Shown: positions 36,548 through 46,423, counted from the first letter of the stretch. The stretch: 64,000 bases of DNA from an uncultured Akkermansia sp. (GCA_947589345.1 CANQAC010000002.1:41692-105691), one strand, 5' to 3'. Made by a program: numbers and translations. The notes: generated by a model not told the origin, from the sequence alone.

Positions 36548-38520
36548 TAAGTGTACGTTTGCCTTGTTCCTGGTTGTGGACTATAGCGATGCTGTACCGC
36601 TGGTTGGGCTAAATCAGGTTTAAGGTCTGTTTTCAAATAGAATGATTTCAGTGGTTTATAACCCAACCTCTCCATCAATTGATTCCAATTCTTTGGGAGT
36701 GTTATTTTGATAGTTGTAAAAGCTCCGCCTGGCAAACACATTATTTTATTACGATTTTTATCACCGGTAACCAAAAAAGCTGACTTACCAAATTGCATTG
36801 CAGGTACTGTTTGAAGGGCTTTTTTCTCACACCATGATAACCACATAGGCGTAGACGTATTTTCAGCTTGCTCCGTACGAGCGATTTTTGAAGTATGCAT
36901 ACTCAACGGATATGTACTTGGATTGAAAGAACTTCCAGGATTGGCGTAGTAATTTGCGGCGGCGCGTTGTTGCACGGGTATACGTGCTGCATCTACTAAC
37001 GCTGCTTCCAGAGCCCTTTTTGTCTTGTACTTTTGTGATAAATCGCGAGCAACATATTCAGTGATCAGAAACGTCCGATAAACACAAGGTGTACCGCTTC
37101 CAATGGCAAATTGCTGTTTTTCTGTGGCATCCCACGCCATGAGTTGCATAATGGTGTCTGCATCCGACGAAGCCGGTGCGAGATTATTCCCCCAATTTAA
37201 AGCGGAAGCCGCTGTCAGGGTATTCTCGTTCACCTCGTAGCCTTGCTGCATATGGAAAGGAAGCCAACCAAGTTGAAGTGCAACCGTTTCATCTTCTGCC
37301 AAACACCAAGGCATCAAGTATCCAAATGTCCCCATGCGGTTTTGTTGAATATAATACCCGCCAAAATTAAGCATCGCCAAGTTGAAAAAACGGCCAATGG
37401 CCATATGACGTTGCGCTGAAATTTCCCCTTGATCACAGTGGAACTCCAGCTGCCGCGCTATCGGTCCATTGATCCAGCAGTATGGCGTCCATCCATGAGT
37501 ACTAGAAAGTGTGCGCCTGAAAGCACCATGGGTCATTGCTTTGGTGATCGCTACGAGTATCGGCATGAACTCTGGTTGGCAACCGGCCATCACTCCGTTA
37601 ACTGCCACGTGCTGCAGAGTTACAGCACGCCGCGACGGAGGTACAATCGCCACCACAGTCTCGGGTGCTTCATCGCAAAACTTCATAAACTCAGATACAG
37701 CCTCTCTTGTTGGCGGAATAACAGGCAAACCATCTGTCCACCCTTGTTGGGCAAAATAAGCATTAACCTGTTGCAGTGAACCACTAAAGACTACGTTATC
37801 ACGCTTTGCATGATTTGTATGCGTTGACATTTCACTTTGAGAGACAGGCTCTGTAAGGGCTTTTACAATTTGTGGCCACAATACTTTGCGCGTATTCTCT
37901 TTCAGTTCTTCGGGTGTATGTGCTGAAAAAGCTCCAGGGTATTCCGCTACTCGTGCGACCGCTACGCCCGCTGCACGGGCGACAGACTTCGCCTGCTCCG
38001 TAAAACCCGGAGCCGCTATCATTACAGCCGGTAACCCACAATATTCTGCGGCGATGCAGGATCCCATTTCTTTCGGTGTACAAAGTCCGCATCCTCCGTT
38101 GCCAGATATCACCGCATCCACGTGCATGGATTTTAACTTAGCTATAAATTCATCTTTTTGCGGTCGAACTATCCCTGGTCCTGGCCATGGCCCAGCGGCC
38201 CCAATTTCGCCAAGCATGATTACCTTTGCAGTTGGGTAGTGCTTCAAGATGAGTCGCTTGATTTCCGGGTGTGTGACATACGCCATAAAGCTTCCACCAA
38301 CAATCGCAATGGTTTTTCCATCCAGGGTATTGAGACGATTCCCCTGTTGTATCATTTTTACGGTGCTTTCTCCTACCGGGCATAGCACGGAATAGGCATC
38401 ACCTGTTTGAGTGTTCAAGCCACAGGTGGAACCGTCGCAGGTGACTTCTTTTGCAGGCGTCATCGTACAGACGATGGACATGGCTAACGCTATTGTTGAG
38501 AAAGCGGCGGTCAATTTCAT
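36508..38520 (-). CDS. Exported UGSC-family protein, Cys variant, fused to its usual partner domain
   Basis: A 670-residue protein with a signal peptide (MKLTAAFSTIALAMSIVC). Residues about 60-240 match the UGSC family of (seleno)proteins: where selenoprotein members have a U-G-S-C-T motif, this one has CGLCT in SGNGGCGLCTPKEMGSC. From residue 260 a second domain begins with GWTDGLPVIPPTREAV and contains VAVNGVMAGCQPEFMPI. From memory, this domain is more often a separate neighbouring protein. Function unknown, likely redox. Its 3' end overlaps that of ribD by 40 bp on the opposite strand, a convergent overlap. Confidence 0.65.
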   Translation of the reverse strand: MKLTAAFSTIALAMSIVCTMTPAKEVTCDGSTCGLNTQTGDAYSVLCPVGESTVKMIQQGNRLNTLDGKTIAIVGGSFMAYVTHPEIKRLILKHYPTAKVIMLGEIGAAGPWPGPGIVRPQKDEFIAKLKSMHVDAVISGNGGCGLCTPKEMGSCIAAEYCGLPAVMIAAPGFTEQAKSVARAAGVAVARVAEYPGAFSAHTPEELKENTRKVLWPQIVKALTEPVSQSEMSTHTNHAKRDNVVFSGSLQQVNAYFAQQGWTDGLPVIPPTREAVSEFMKFCDEAPETVVAIVPPSRRAVTLQHVAVNGVMAGCQPEFMPILVAITKAMTHGAFRRTLSSTHGWTPYCWINGPIARQLEFHCDQGEISAQRHMAIGRFFNLAMLNFGGYYIQQNRMGTFGYLMPWCLAEDETVALQLGWLPFHMQQGYEVNENTLTAASALNWGNNLAPASSDADTIMQLMAWDATEKQQFAIGSGTPCVYRTFLITEYVARDLSQKYKTKRALEAALVDAARIPVQQRAAANYYANPGSSFNPSTYPLSMHTSKIARTEQAENTSTPMWLSWCEKKALQTVPAMQFGKSAFLVTGDKNRNKIMCLPGGAFTTIKITLPKNWNQLMERLGYKPLKSFYLKTDLKPDLAQPAVQHRYSPQPGTRQTYTYQSSEASKIPRKM

Positions 38521-38578
38521 TGCAAGTTTATAGTACGAATTTTAGACACTCTTTCTACAAGTGATTCGTATTTTCGCA

Positions 38579-41500
38579 TTATAACTTGGCAAGCATATTA
38601 TACACTTCATCGAGCTGCTCCGCTGGTCCCCTTGTTTTCAAGCGAGGGAAGCGCTTGTTTTCCAAAATGTATTCGTTGTTCCGTGTGAGCAAAAGTTTTT
38701 GTTCGCTGATTTCCACCATACTGATGTTAAGTCGAGTTGCGAGAATACGTATACGTTGAATCTTAAGCAGGTTCAATACTTCTTGAGGGAGTGGGCCATA
38801 GCGGTCTCTCCATTCACGGCTTAGCTGGTCAGTTTCCTCTATGCTATTGGTTTGAGCCAGACCAGTATAGCATTCCATGCGTGCCCGAGTCGAGTTTACA
38901 TAGGAGGAGGGAATGAACGCACGCAGCACTGTTGGATCAGCCATGGCTGCCGAGGCCTCGCTCATGCACAAAAAATTGGCTTTTACACATGCGTCTGCTC
39001 GTCGTACAGGTGCTTTGCCTCGAAGTCGGTCGATACTTTGCCTCAACATCTGGCAATATAAATCAAACCCGATGGCCGCTATATGTCCGCTTTGCTGAGT
39101 TCCGAGTAAATTGCCGGCTCCTCGTATTTCTAAATCACGCATGGCTATTTTGAACCCACTTCCTAAAGCGGTATATTGGCGAATAGCTGATACGCGCCGC
39201 CGCGCATCACCCGTTGCTAATTCTTTTTCTGGCAACAAAAGGTACGCGTATGCTCGCTCATGACTCCGCCCTACACGCCCCCGCAGTTGGTACAAATCGG
39301 CCAGCCCAAAACGGTCGGCACGATCAATAATAATAGTGTTAGCATTGGGTATATCAATACCACTTTCGATGATGGTCGTAGAGAGAAGTATATCGGCTTT
39401 ACCTTCTACAAAGGTACGCATAATCTGCTCCAAATCTGCTTTATCCATTTGACCATGGCCAGTGACGATGCGAGCTTGGGGAGCCAAACGATGCAGGATG
39501 CTCTCCATATGTGTGATGGTGCGTACTCGGTTATGCAGAAAAAAAATCTGACCTTTGCGTTCCAACTCACGCTCTATGGCTCGCTTAATGAGTTCTTCAC
39601 TATATGGGCAGACAGATGTCTGCACGGGTAAACGGTTCGGTGGCGGTGTATCAATGGTGCTCATATCACGTGCCCCCATAAGCGCCACGTACAGGGTACG
39701 TGGAATAGGTGTAGCGGAGAGTGTGAGCATGTCTACCATGTGGAACATGCGCTTGAACTGTTCCTTGTGGCGTACACCAAAACGTTGCTCCTCGTCAATA
39801 ATCGCCAATCCAAGGTTGTGAAACGTCACATCATTGGAAAGTAGACGATGTGTGCCGATGACAATATCCACGCTCCCATTTTTCAGGTCCGAAAGTACCT
39901 CCGCAATGCGCTTACCGGGTGTGAAGCGGCTGAGCAACTCAATACGAATCGGATATTCGCTCATACGCTCCTTAAAAGTGCGGTAATGTTGATCCGCTAG
40001 TACGGTAGTGGGAGCCAACATAACAGCCTGCCGACCACCTGTCACACACTTAAATGCCGCGCGCAATGCTACTTCTGTCTTACCAAAACCCACATCGCCG
40101 CATATTAACCGATCCATCGGTCGCGTGGATTCCATATCCATTTTGGTCTGTTGAATGGCACGCAGCTGATCAGGTGTTTCGCGAAAGGGGAAGGATGCTT
40201 CAAATTGCCACATCCATGATGAATCTCCCGGGTGCGCATATCCGGGATTGCTCTCGCGCTCAGCTTGTACTTCGAGTAATTGCGCTGCATAATCCTGAAT
40301 GGCTCGTTCAGCTGCCTTGCGTGCCCGTTGCCAGCGCGCATCACCCATGTGGTTAAGCGGTGGTGTTTTTGTACCTAGCCCTACGTATTTGGAGACGAGG
40401 TGGGCTTGACTAAGCGGCAAACGCAACAGCACATCCCCGGCGTATTGAATATGCAGTTCTTCTTCCCCCGTATCTTCAGAGCGTACAATGCCGATAAAAC
40501 GTCCCAGTCCGTGAGATGCGTGAATGACGAGGTCACCAGGTTGAATTTCCTGAAGAGGGCTTTGAGATTGAGCTGCACGCAGGCGTGTTTCACGAGTAGC
40601 GATGGTTCTTCGTCGTGCTGCCGAATGACGCCCAAAAATTTCCGCCGCAGAAAGAACAGCCAACTGAGCGCTTGGTACTGTAAATCCGCAGGGCAATTCG
40701 CCTATGCGTGGCTGTACGGTATTCCAAGTTGTGTCGTCTCCGCATATTTCTTCAAAGCGCTTTTTCTCGCTTTCGTGGTAAAAATACATCACAACACGCC
40801 AATGATTATCCTTCCATTTTGTGAGAATATCCTGTACGTAGGCTCGTCGAGCTTCCTGCATCACAAAGTCCCCACTTTCAAAATTCCCCAGTGGAGCAGG
40901 ATCAAAATTCAGGTCATCGCGTTGCAGCGCTTTGTAGAGTGGATGATCCGGGGTGATGCCGTTTGGTACACCTTCGAGGATAAGGACATCTCCCATCACT
41001 CCGCTTCCAGGTAAGGATATGGTAATATCTTGTGGCCGCATCCATGCGCGCAACGTGCGGGTCATTGTTGGTTCTTCCACGAGGAGATCTGCTTCTGATA
41101 TTTTATTGAAGGATAGTTGAGAGTCCACATTAAAGGTTCGGATGCTCTCGATTGTGTCATCGAAAAACTCAATACGCAGAGGTGTAGCGGTCTGCAGTGG
41201 AAAAACATCTAAAATACCGCCCCGAAGACTCCATTGATTACGAGCCGCCACTTGATCTACACGTTCAAATCCATGTTCATTCAAATATTCAATGAGTAGT
41301 TCCGGAGGATAGGTATTACTGCCGATTTGAAGATGGAGGGCTACGGGAGTTTCCATATCTGGCACGGGATCATTCAAGCCGGCAACGGTCGTTACCACAA
41401 TTTGCGTTTTTTCGTGTGCCATGGTGAGACGATAGAAAGCATCCAACCGCTCCGCCGTCACATCCGGGTCGCTGATAGATTGTCCCATCTTCCACTCCTG

Positions 41501-41785
41501 CTCCGGCAAAAATAAGCACGAGTGATTGCTCCATAGCGGGAATTCTGCACACACACGCTCTTGCGCAGGCAATGAATCCGCTACCACCCACACTCGTTTG
41601 CTGCGCGGCATTTCGTTGGCCACCATTGCTACGACGAAAGCGACCGCCGCCGGACACGTACTGGGAAATACCAACGGTTTTTCTATTTTTTCTCCGCGAC
41701 GCAACCCAACGAGCTCCTGCGCAAATTGTCGGGAGCTTGCAACAAGCTCTGTAAGTAGCTCGGCTATACCCGACCAGTTTAACAA
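38579..41785 (-). CDS. mfd: Transcription-repair coupling factor Mfd
   Basis: Removes RNA polymerase stalled at DNA lesions and recruits UvrA. The 1068-residue protein has a degenerate UvrB-like N-terminus (GGILDVFPLQTATPLRIEFF), an RNA-polymerase interaction domain (GDLVIHASHGLGRFIGI), the SF2 translocase with LICGDVGFGKTEVALRAAF, IIDEEQRFG and SATPIPRT, the RGRVGRSHERAYAYLL TRG motif, and a C-terminal regulatory domain. The frame starts at TTG. A good promoter (TTGACA-17-TAAACT) predicts transcription starting about 16 nt inside it, so the true start is uncertain and may lie a few codons downstream. Confidence 0.95.
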   Translation of the reverse strand: MLNWSGIAELLTELVASSRQFAQELVGLRRGEKIEKPLVFPSTCPAAVAFVVAMVANEMPRSKRVWVVADSLPAQERVCAEFPLWSNHSCLFLPEQEWKMGQSISDPDVTAERLDAFYRLTMAHEKTQIVVTTVAGLNDPVPDMETPVALHLQIGSNTYPPELLIEYLNEHGFERVDQVAARNQWSLRGGILDVFPLQTATPLRIEFFDDTIESIRTFNVDSQLSFNKISEADLLVEEPTMTRTLRAWMRPQDITISLPGSGVMGDVLILEGVPNGITPDHPLYKALQRDDLNFDPAPLGNFESGDFVMQEARRAYVQDILTKWKDNHWRVVMYFYHESEKKRFEEICGDDTTWNTVQPRIGELPCGFTVPSAQLAVLSAAEIFGRHSAARRRTIATRETRLRAAQSQSPLQEIQPGDLVIHASHGLGRFIGIVRSEDTGEEELHIQYAGDVLLRLPLSQAHLVSKYVGLGTKTPPLNHMGDARWQRARKAAERAIQDYAAQLLEVQAERESNPGYAHPGDSSWMWQFEASFPFRETPDQLRAIQQTKMDMESTRPMDRLICGDVGFGKTEVALRAAFKCVTGGRQAVMLAPTTVLADQHYRTFKERMSEYPIRIELLSRFTPGKRIAEVLSDLKNGSVDIVIGTHRLLSNDVTFHNLGLAIIDEEQRFGVRHKEQFKRMFHMVDMLTLSATPIPRTLYVALMGARDMSTIDTPPPNRLPVQTSVCPYSEELIKRAIERELERKGQIFFLHNRVRTITHMESILHRLAPQARIVTGHGQMDKADLEQIMRTFVEGKADILLSTTIIESGIDIPNANTIIIDRADRFGLADLYQLRGRVGRSHERAYAYLLLPEKELATGDARRRVSAIRQYTALGSGFKIAMRDLEIRGAGNLLGTQQSGHIAAIGFDLYCQMLRQSIDRLRGKAPVRRADACVKANFLCMSEASAAMADPTVLRAFIPSSYVNSTRARMECYTGLAQTNSIEETDQLSREWRDRYGPLPQEVLNLLKIQRIRILATRLNISMVEISEQKLLLTRNNEYILENKRFPRLKTRGPAEQLDEVYNMLAKL

Positions 41786-41804
41786 GTCGCCCGGAAATTG
41801 TCAA
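41776..41804 (-). promoter_or_regulatory. Promoter of mfd
   Basis: TTGACA (41799-41804), 17-bp spacer, TAAACT (41776-41781), minus strand. Predicted start near 41769, inside the longest mfd frame. Confidence 0.6.
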
Positions 41805-41952
41805 CTGGGTCCACCGGGCAACAAATTTCGGCTTGTAATTTTCGATCATTTTGTCCACCGTACCGTGATGCCGTGAATGTGCATGCGGAGAGAGACGACA
41901 ATTTTCATCGCCGGATGGTGCCTATTTGCTATTAAAATGACCGGATAATAAC

Positions 41953-41981
41953 TTGACCTTTGGTCTTTTGTAGGGCATGAT
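41953..41981 (+). promoter_or_regulatory. Promoter of bamA
   Basis: TTGACC (41953-41958), 17-bp spacer, CATGAT (41976-41981). The bamA ATG follows the -10 element by 8 bp, so the leader is about 2 nt. Confidence 0.55.
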
Positions 41982-41989
41982 AAAGAGGT

Positions 41990-44605
41990 ATGAATGCGTG
42001 TCCCCTGCATACACATGCCCAGTTGCTTACTTTTTTGTCACTGCCGCTGCTGATTTTACCTCTTCATGCTCAGGAATCAACGGACGATCCATTTTTGGAT
42101 GCAATGCTTAATGATAGCAAGACAGATTCCAGCACCACCGTAACGACGGCGCCGGTTTCTTCCCAGACGGCACAATCCGATACGAATTCTTCTGCCGCCC
42201 TCGCACCTCAGCAATCCTCACCTGTTCGGCCCAGCGGTCTTATTAAAACATCCACGGATACGCAGCTTATTGACAATGAGATGGCGATGCGTGAGTTGGG
42301 GGAGGCCACCGGATTGGGTATTTTCAATGATGCTACGGTGTATGAGGGAAAGAGGGTGACGGGTGTAAATATACGCTACTTGTCCGGTCATCCCACAGTA
42401 CCTGAAAGACGTTTGTTGGACGTGATCCAAACTGCACCTGGGTCCAAATACTCTACGGCTCGGGTAAATGATGACTTGGAACGCCTGCTACAGAAAGGGC
42501 TTGTGGGTAACAACGCCCGTGTTGCAGTGGAACCAGGCGGGGGCGGTGTACGAGTCGTGTTTGAGGTAGAACCAGCTGGTGTGATGGGTGGCGTCGGTTT
42601 CACGGGTAACCATCGTTATGGTGCAAAGAAATTACGGGAAGTGACCAAGTTATCATCGGGTCGCGTCATAAATGACCACGACCTTTCCCGTGCTCGTGCC
42701 GAAATTATTAAACTGTATCAGGATGCCGGTTATCCAGACGTTAAAGTGAGTTGGCGTCATCATAAGACGGCACGTCAGGGGTATCAGGACGTCATCTTTG
42801 ACATTCAGGAGGGTCGTCAAGTCCGCCTGCAACACATACGCTTCGTCGGCAACCATCAGTTTGATACTCGCCAGCTGCGCCAGATGATGAAAACAAAGCA
42901 GCGCAACATCTTCCATTGGATTGATGATTCGGGTAACGTTAACCGCGAACAGTTGGATGATGATTTGCAAGAGATCATCCGCCATTATCGCAACTACGGT
43001 TATCTTCGCGCTGCTGTCACCAAGGTTGATTATTCTTCTCCTAGTGGCCAACTCGGTCCTCAGGATCTCAACATGCTCATTCATATTTACGAAGGTCCTC
43101 GCTACCGAGTGCGTCACGTTTCCTTCAAGGGCAATACAGTTTATACATCCAAGCAGCTTGAGCCTGGAATGAGCATGCTGGATGGCGATATATACTCCTT
43201 GCAGAAAGTATCGGACGATACAACAATGATCCGCAAATACTATGGTGCCAAAGGATATGCTGATGCTGACGCTCGCCCGGATATCAATGAGGTTGGTGTA
43301 GAAAAAGATGGTACGCGCGTTGTAGACATCTGCTACGAGATTACAGAAGGAAGTAGGTACCGTGTTGGTCGCGTCAATGTACGTGGCAACACGAAGACCA
43401 AGCCATATGTGATTCTGCGCGAGTTACCCCTCAAATCCGGGCAGAATTTCAATTCGGTGGACTTGGAAACTGCCAAACGCCGCATCGAAAACCTCGGGTA
43501 TTTCGATGGTGTAGATGTGTCACCTTCCGCGTCCACGTTCCCCGGGTACCGTGATATTAACATCAACGTGCATGAACGTATGACCGGGAACCTTACCTTT
43601 GGCATAGCATTTTCTTCAGTTGAAAATGTTTATCTATACGCTAACGTTGTGCAATCGAATTTTGATATTCGCGGACTATTCGGACGCGGCTCAGTAGTGG
43701 GCGGCGGCCAACGCCTCAGTATTCAAGGTAAACTCGGCTGGGATTATCAAAGTGCCAGTATCAACCTCACTGAGCCATGGTTCCTTGATCGCAAATTGGA
43801 ATTGTCTAATGAGCTCTATTTCTCCAATTCTTCTTACATGAGTGACTATTATACGCAGAAGAACTACGGGTATGGTATTTCCCTGCGCCGTGCTATCAGC
43901 GACAAACAATCTGTTCGTCTCGCATACCGCATTGAAAAATACGAACTTGATCCGCAAGGGTATGCACCCGATTTCTTCCTGTGGAGTTGCGGCGATTACA
44001 CGCGGAGCAACCTCACTCTGAGCTATGAATATGATACGCGCGATGATATGATTACTCCGCGTAAAGGTGGTAATGTGGAGGTACATGGCTCTTATAGCGG
44101 CCCGGGAAGTACGGTAGAAACGTACAGCTTCGGCGCCAATGCCTCGGTTTACTACAATGCCATCTGGGATTCTATTTTTAGCCTCAACTTTGGTATCGAG
44201 ACGATAGATACTGTGGATAAGGATGAAGAGGTACCCATCTTTGAGCGTTGCTACCTGGGTGGTCCGGCAAACTTGAGAGGATTCCGCTTCCGCGATGTAG
44301 GTATGGTGGATGAACGCCTTGCCGGAGATGAGACGATGGGCGGTAACTCTTCGGTCTTTGTGCAGGCAGAGGTAACCATACCACTGGCGGATATGGCGCG
44401 GTTGGCATTCTTCGTGGACGCCGGTTTTGTACATGCCGATTCATTCGACTTCCAACTTAAAGATTTCTGTGCGGATTATGGCATAGGGCTTCGCCTCAAT
44501 TTGCCGATAGGCCCCTTGGCAGTGGACTATGCCATTCCGTTCAAGACAGCTAATGCCATTGATCGTTCGGGCCAGTTCCAGTTTTACGCGAACTACAAAT
44601 ACTAA
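41990..44605 (+). CDS. bamA: Outer-membrane protein assembly factor BamA (Omp85)
   Basis: Inserts beta-barrel proteins into the outer membrane. The 871-residue protein has a signal peptide (LLTFLSLPLLILPLHA), then a Ser/Thr-rich low-complexity linker of about 60 residues, five POTRA-like repeats (about 115-500, each with a V/I-x-GN motif such as FVGNHQFDTRQL and VRGNTKTKPYV), and a C-terminal barrel with the conserved RGF loop (GGPANLRGFRFRDVG). It ends in FYANYKY, an aromatic beta-signal. The acidic linker between signal and first POTRA is longer than in E. coli BamA. Confidence 0.94.
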   Translation: MNACPLHTHAQLLTFLSLPLLILPLHAQESTDDPFLDAMLNDSKTDSSTTVTTAPVSSQTAQSDTNSSAALAPQQSSPVRPSGLIKTSTDTQLIDNEMAMRELGEATGLGIFNDATVYEGKRVTGVNIRYLSGHPTVPERRLLDVIQTAPGSKYSTARVNDDLERLLQKGLVGNNARVAVEPGGGGVRVVFEVEPAGVMGGVGFTGNHRYGAKKLREVTKLSSGRVINDHDLSRARAEIIKLYQDAGYPDVKVSWRHHKTARQGYQDVIFDIQEGRQVRLQHIRFVGNHQFDTRQLRQMMKTKQRNIFHWIDDSGNVNREQLDDDLQEIIRHYRNYGYLRAAVTKVDYSSPSGQLGPQDLNMLIHIYEGPRYRVRHVSFKGNTVYTSKQLEPGMSMLDGDIYSLQKVSDDTTMIRKYYGAKGYADADARPDINEVGVEKDGTRVVDICYEITEGSRYRVGRVNVRGNTKTKPYVILRELPLKSGQNFNSVDLETAKRRIENLGYFDGVDVSPSASTFPGYRDININVHERMTGNLTFGIAFSSVENVYLYANVVQSNFDIRGLFGRGSVVGGGQRLSIQGKLGWDYQSASINLTEPWFLDRKLELSNELYFSNSSYMSDYYTQKNYGYGISLRRAISDKQSVRLAYRIEKYELDPQGYAPDFFLWSCGDYTRSNLTLSYEYDTRDDMITPRKGGNVEVHGSYSGPGSTVETYSFGANASVYYNAIWDSIFSLNFGIETIDTVDKDEEVPIFERCYLGGPANLRGFRFRDVGMVDERLAGDETMGGNSSVFVQAEVTIPLADMARLAFFVDAGFVHADSFDFQLKDFCADYGIGLRLNLPIGPLAVDYAIPFKTANAIDRSGQFQFYANYKY

Positions 44606-44635
44606 CCTGATTACTTAGCACGAACGCGTCAAATC

Positions 44636-45535
44636 ATGAGTGACACGCTGTTGCCATTTAATTCGCCAGGTGAGGCGGATGCGTCATGGCTACGTGCATA
44701 TACTGAGCAATCGCTGGGCAGCGATTGCGCGGCAGTGAATATCATTCTCTTACGGGAGAAATACCACACTACTGTGGCGACTCACGATGGCTTCCTCTTT
44801 CGGCATTATGACCAGAATCCGCGCTTGCTCGGCTACGCTTTCCCCGTTGGGAGTGGCGACGTGCAAAAGGCTATTCTCTGCCTTCGGCAAGACGCTGCTG
44901 CTCGTGGACGCGAATTGCGTTTTTGCTTGCTAACTGCAGAACAGCGCGATGTACTCCAAAGCATCTGCCCGGGCGAGTTTCGGTATATGACTGACCGCGG
45001 CGACGCCGATTACCTGTATCGTCGCACACAGCTTGTGGATCTGCCCGGAACTCTCTACCATGGTAAACGCAACCACATCGCCCAATTTTCTCGTGCTTAC
45101 CCAGAGTGGTACACTCGTCCGCTGAGCCGAGATACGGTGCAGGATGCACTACGCGTTGCGCGCGCTTGGCAGGAAGCTCAAGAGCCCTCCCTCGCCCTGC
45201 AGCATGAGGCTCGGGCCATTCGGCAAGCTATGCAGTGTTTGGAGTTATTCCGTCTCTTTGGGTTGGTGCTTTATGCGGACAAACAGCCGGTGGCCATGAC
45301 TGTCGGTTCGCTCATATCCCCATTTGTGGCAGATATTCACTATGAAAAATGCTTGCCCGATTTTCGCCGGGCCTATGCTGTGATCAATCGTGAGTTTGCC
45401 CGTGCTTTGCCTGACTCATGCACCTTTATAAATCGTGAGGAAGATCTGAACTTTCCCGGCTTGCGCCAAGCTAAGCTGTCTTACCATCCAGATCTGGTTC
45501 TTGAGAAGTATTTTGCCATCCCGCTAAATCCGTAA
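44636..45535 (+). CDS. DUF2156 protein (LPG-synthase C-terminal domain-like acyltransferase fold)
   Basis: A 299-residue protein. The segments YHGKRNHIAQF and INREEDLNFPGLRQAKLSYHP are the signature of DUF2156, related to the GNAT-like aminoacyl-transfer domain of phosphatidylglycerol lysyltransferase. No membrane segments are present, so it is a soluble stand-alone version. It might transfer an amino-acid or acyl group to a lipid or peptide, but the substrate is unknown. It follows bamA by 30 bp and precedes the YkgJ-like gene by 18 bp. Confidence 0.8.
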   Translation: MSDTLLPFNSPGEADASWLRAYTEQSLGSDCAAVNIILLREKYHTTVATHDGFLFRHYDQNPRLLGYAFPVGSGDVQKAILCLRQDAAARGRELRFCLLTAEQRDVLQSICPGEFRYMTDRGDADYLYRRTQLVDLPGTLYHGKRNHIAQFSRAYPEWYTRPLSRDTVQDALRVARAWQEAQEPSLALQHEARAIRQAMQCLELFRLFGLVLYADKQPVAMTVGSLISPFVADIHYEKCLPDFRRAYAVINREFARALPDSCTFINREEDLNFPGLRQAKLSYHPDLVLEKYFAIPLNP

Positions 45536-45553
45536 TTTCTCCCCTGCTCTGCC

Positions 45554-46045
45554 GTGCTTACGCATTTCATTAGTCCCGGTCAGTGTGCCTGTTGCCGCCT
45601 TTGCTGCAATTTCCAACGCAGCTCCGCGTGGGAAACGCCTGCGCTTACTCCGGATCTTGTTCAGATTATGCGGCAGCGTAATGTTGCGTTGCGACAACGG
45701 GCGGACGGTTCTACAACTTTTTCCCTGTGTTTTCCGGATGACGCTCCCGAGGACTATTGTGCTATCTGTCCCGTACTCGATCCCAGCAGCGGTTGCATTT
45801 TGTCTCGCGAACAACGCCCGCTAGAATGTCGACTTTGGCCTCTGCGCCTCATGCGATCTCCTTCTGGTCAACTCTGCGTTGCTCTTTACTCTGCCTGCCC
45901 TGCTCTCACCCCCGCCACTCGCGAGCAAATTACTGCGTACGCTGCCGGTGGTTTGCGTCATACGCTCCTGCGTCTTGCCAATGAACAACCTCTTTCTATT
46001 CGCTCTTTCAATTCTGCCTACACAGTGCTGTTTTATCTGGATTAG
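45554..46045 (+). CDS. YkgJ-type cysteine-cluster protein
   Basis: A 163-residue protein starting with GTG. Paired cysteines CACCRLCC near residue 11, CAICPVLDPSSGC near 70 and CRLW after RPLEC near 92 match the zinc- or iron-chelating UPF0153/YkgJ family (CxxCxxCC...C...C). The function of the family is not established. It probably shares a transcript with the DUF2156 gene. Confidence 0.8.
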   Translation: MLTHFISPGQCACCRLCCNFQRSSAWETPALTPDLVQIMRQRNVALRQRADGSTTFSLCFPDDAPEDYCAICPVLDPSSGCILSREQRPLECRLWPLRLMRSPSGQLCVALYSACPALTPATREQITAYAAGGLRHTLLRLANEQPLSIRSFNSAYTVLFYLD

Positions 46046-46159
46046 ACTTTCCCTTTCGGGTGTACGTTTTCTACTTTCGAATTCTGTTCTGAAGTTTTCC
46101 GGAGTTATAGTTTTTCCTGTCATATTTTGAGATGTGCTTGTGTTTCTCCCTCACAACGC

Positions 46160-46188
46160 TTGCGTTGATGGCGTATTTGTGGTATAAA
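46160..46188 (+). promoter_or_regulatory. Promoter of the 6S-like RNA
   Basis: TTGCGT (46160-46165), 17-bp spacer, TATAAA (46183-46188). Predicted start near 46195. Confidence 0.65.
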
Positions 46189-46194
46189 TACCAC

Positions 46195-46376
46195 CGCTGC
46201 TGCACTCGTGACGCGCGGACACTAAAGCCCGGACCGTTAGACTATACCAAGGGAGCATCAAGGAAAAGGGTTTCATGTTCCGTCCCTTAGTGGATACCTC
46301 AGGTAAACCCGACCTCGCACCCACCTGAACTTAGGGAACGTGGCTTCCTCACCGCCGACGGTGCAGCGGCTTTTTC
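46195..46376 (+). ncRNA. ssrS: Probable 6S RNA
   Basis: An intergenic transcript of about 182 nt, the usual 6S length. Its 5' end (GCTGCAC at 46197) pairs with the 3' end (GTGCAGC at 46361), giving the closing stem before TTTTTCTTTC. The middle folds into a long arm (AAGGGA with TCCCTT around 46249-46288). On the 3' side, CACCTGAACTTAGGGAACGT resembles the CCTTGAACCAAGGGTTCAAG hairpin of E. coli 6S RNA. 6S RNA mimics an open promoter and binds sigma70 RNA polymerase. The call is from structure and partial motif similarity only. Confidence 0.55.
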
Positions 46377-46407
46377 TTTCTACCGTTGCGATTTTTTGCA
46401 ATTTACA

Positions 46408-46423
46408 TGTTCCACGTGGAACA
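46408..46423. promoter_or_regulatory. parS: parS centromere site
   Basis: TGTTCCACGTGGAACA, a perfect 16-bp palindrome identical to ParB-binding parS sites described in Pseudomonas and close to the B. subtilis consensus. It lies between the 6S-like RNA and the argS promoter. Confidence 0.8.
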
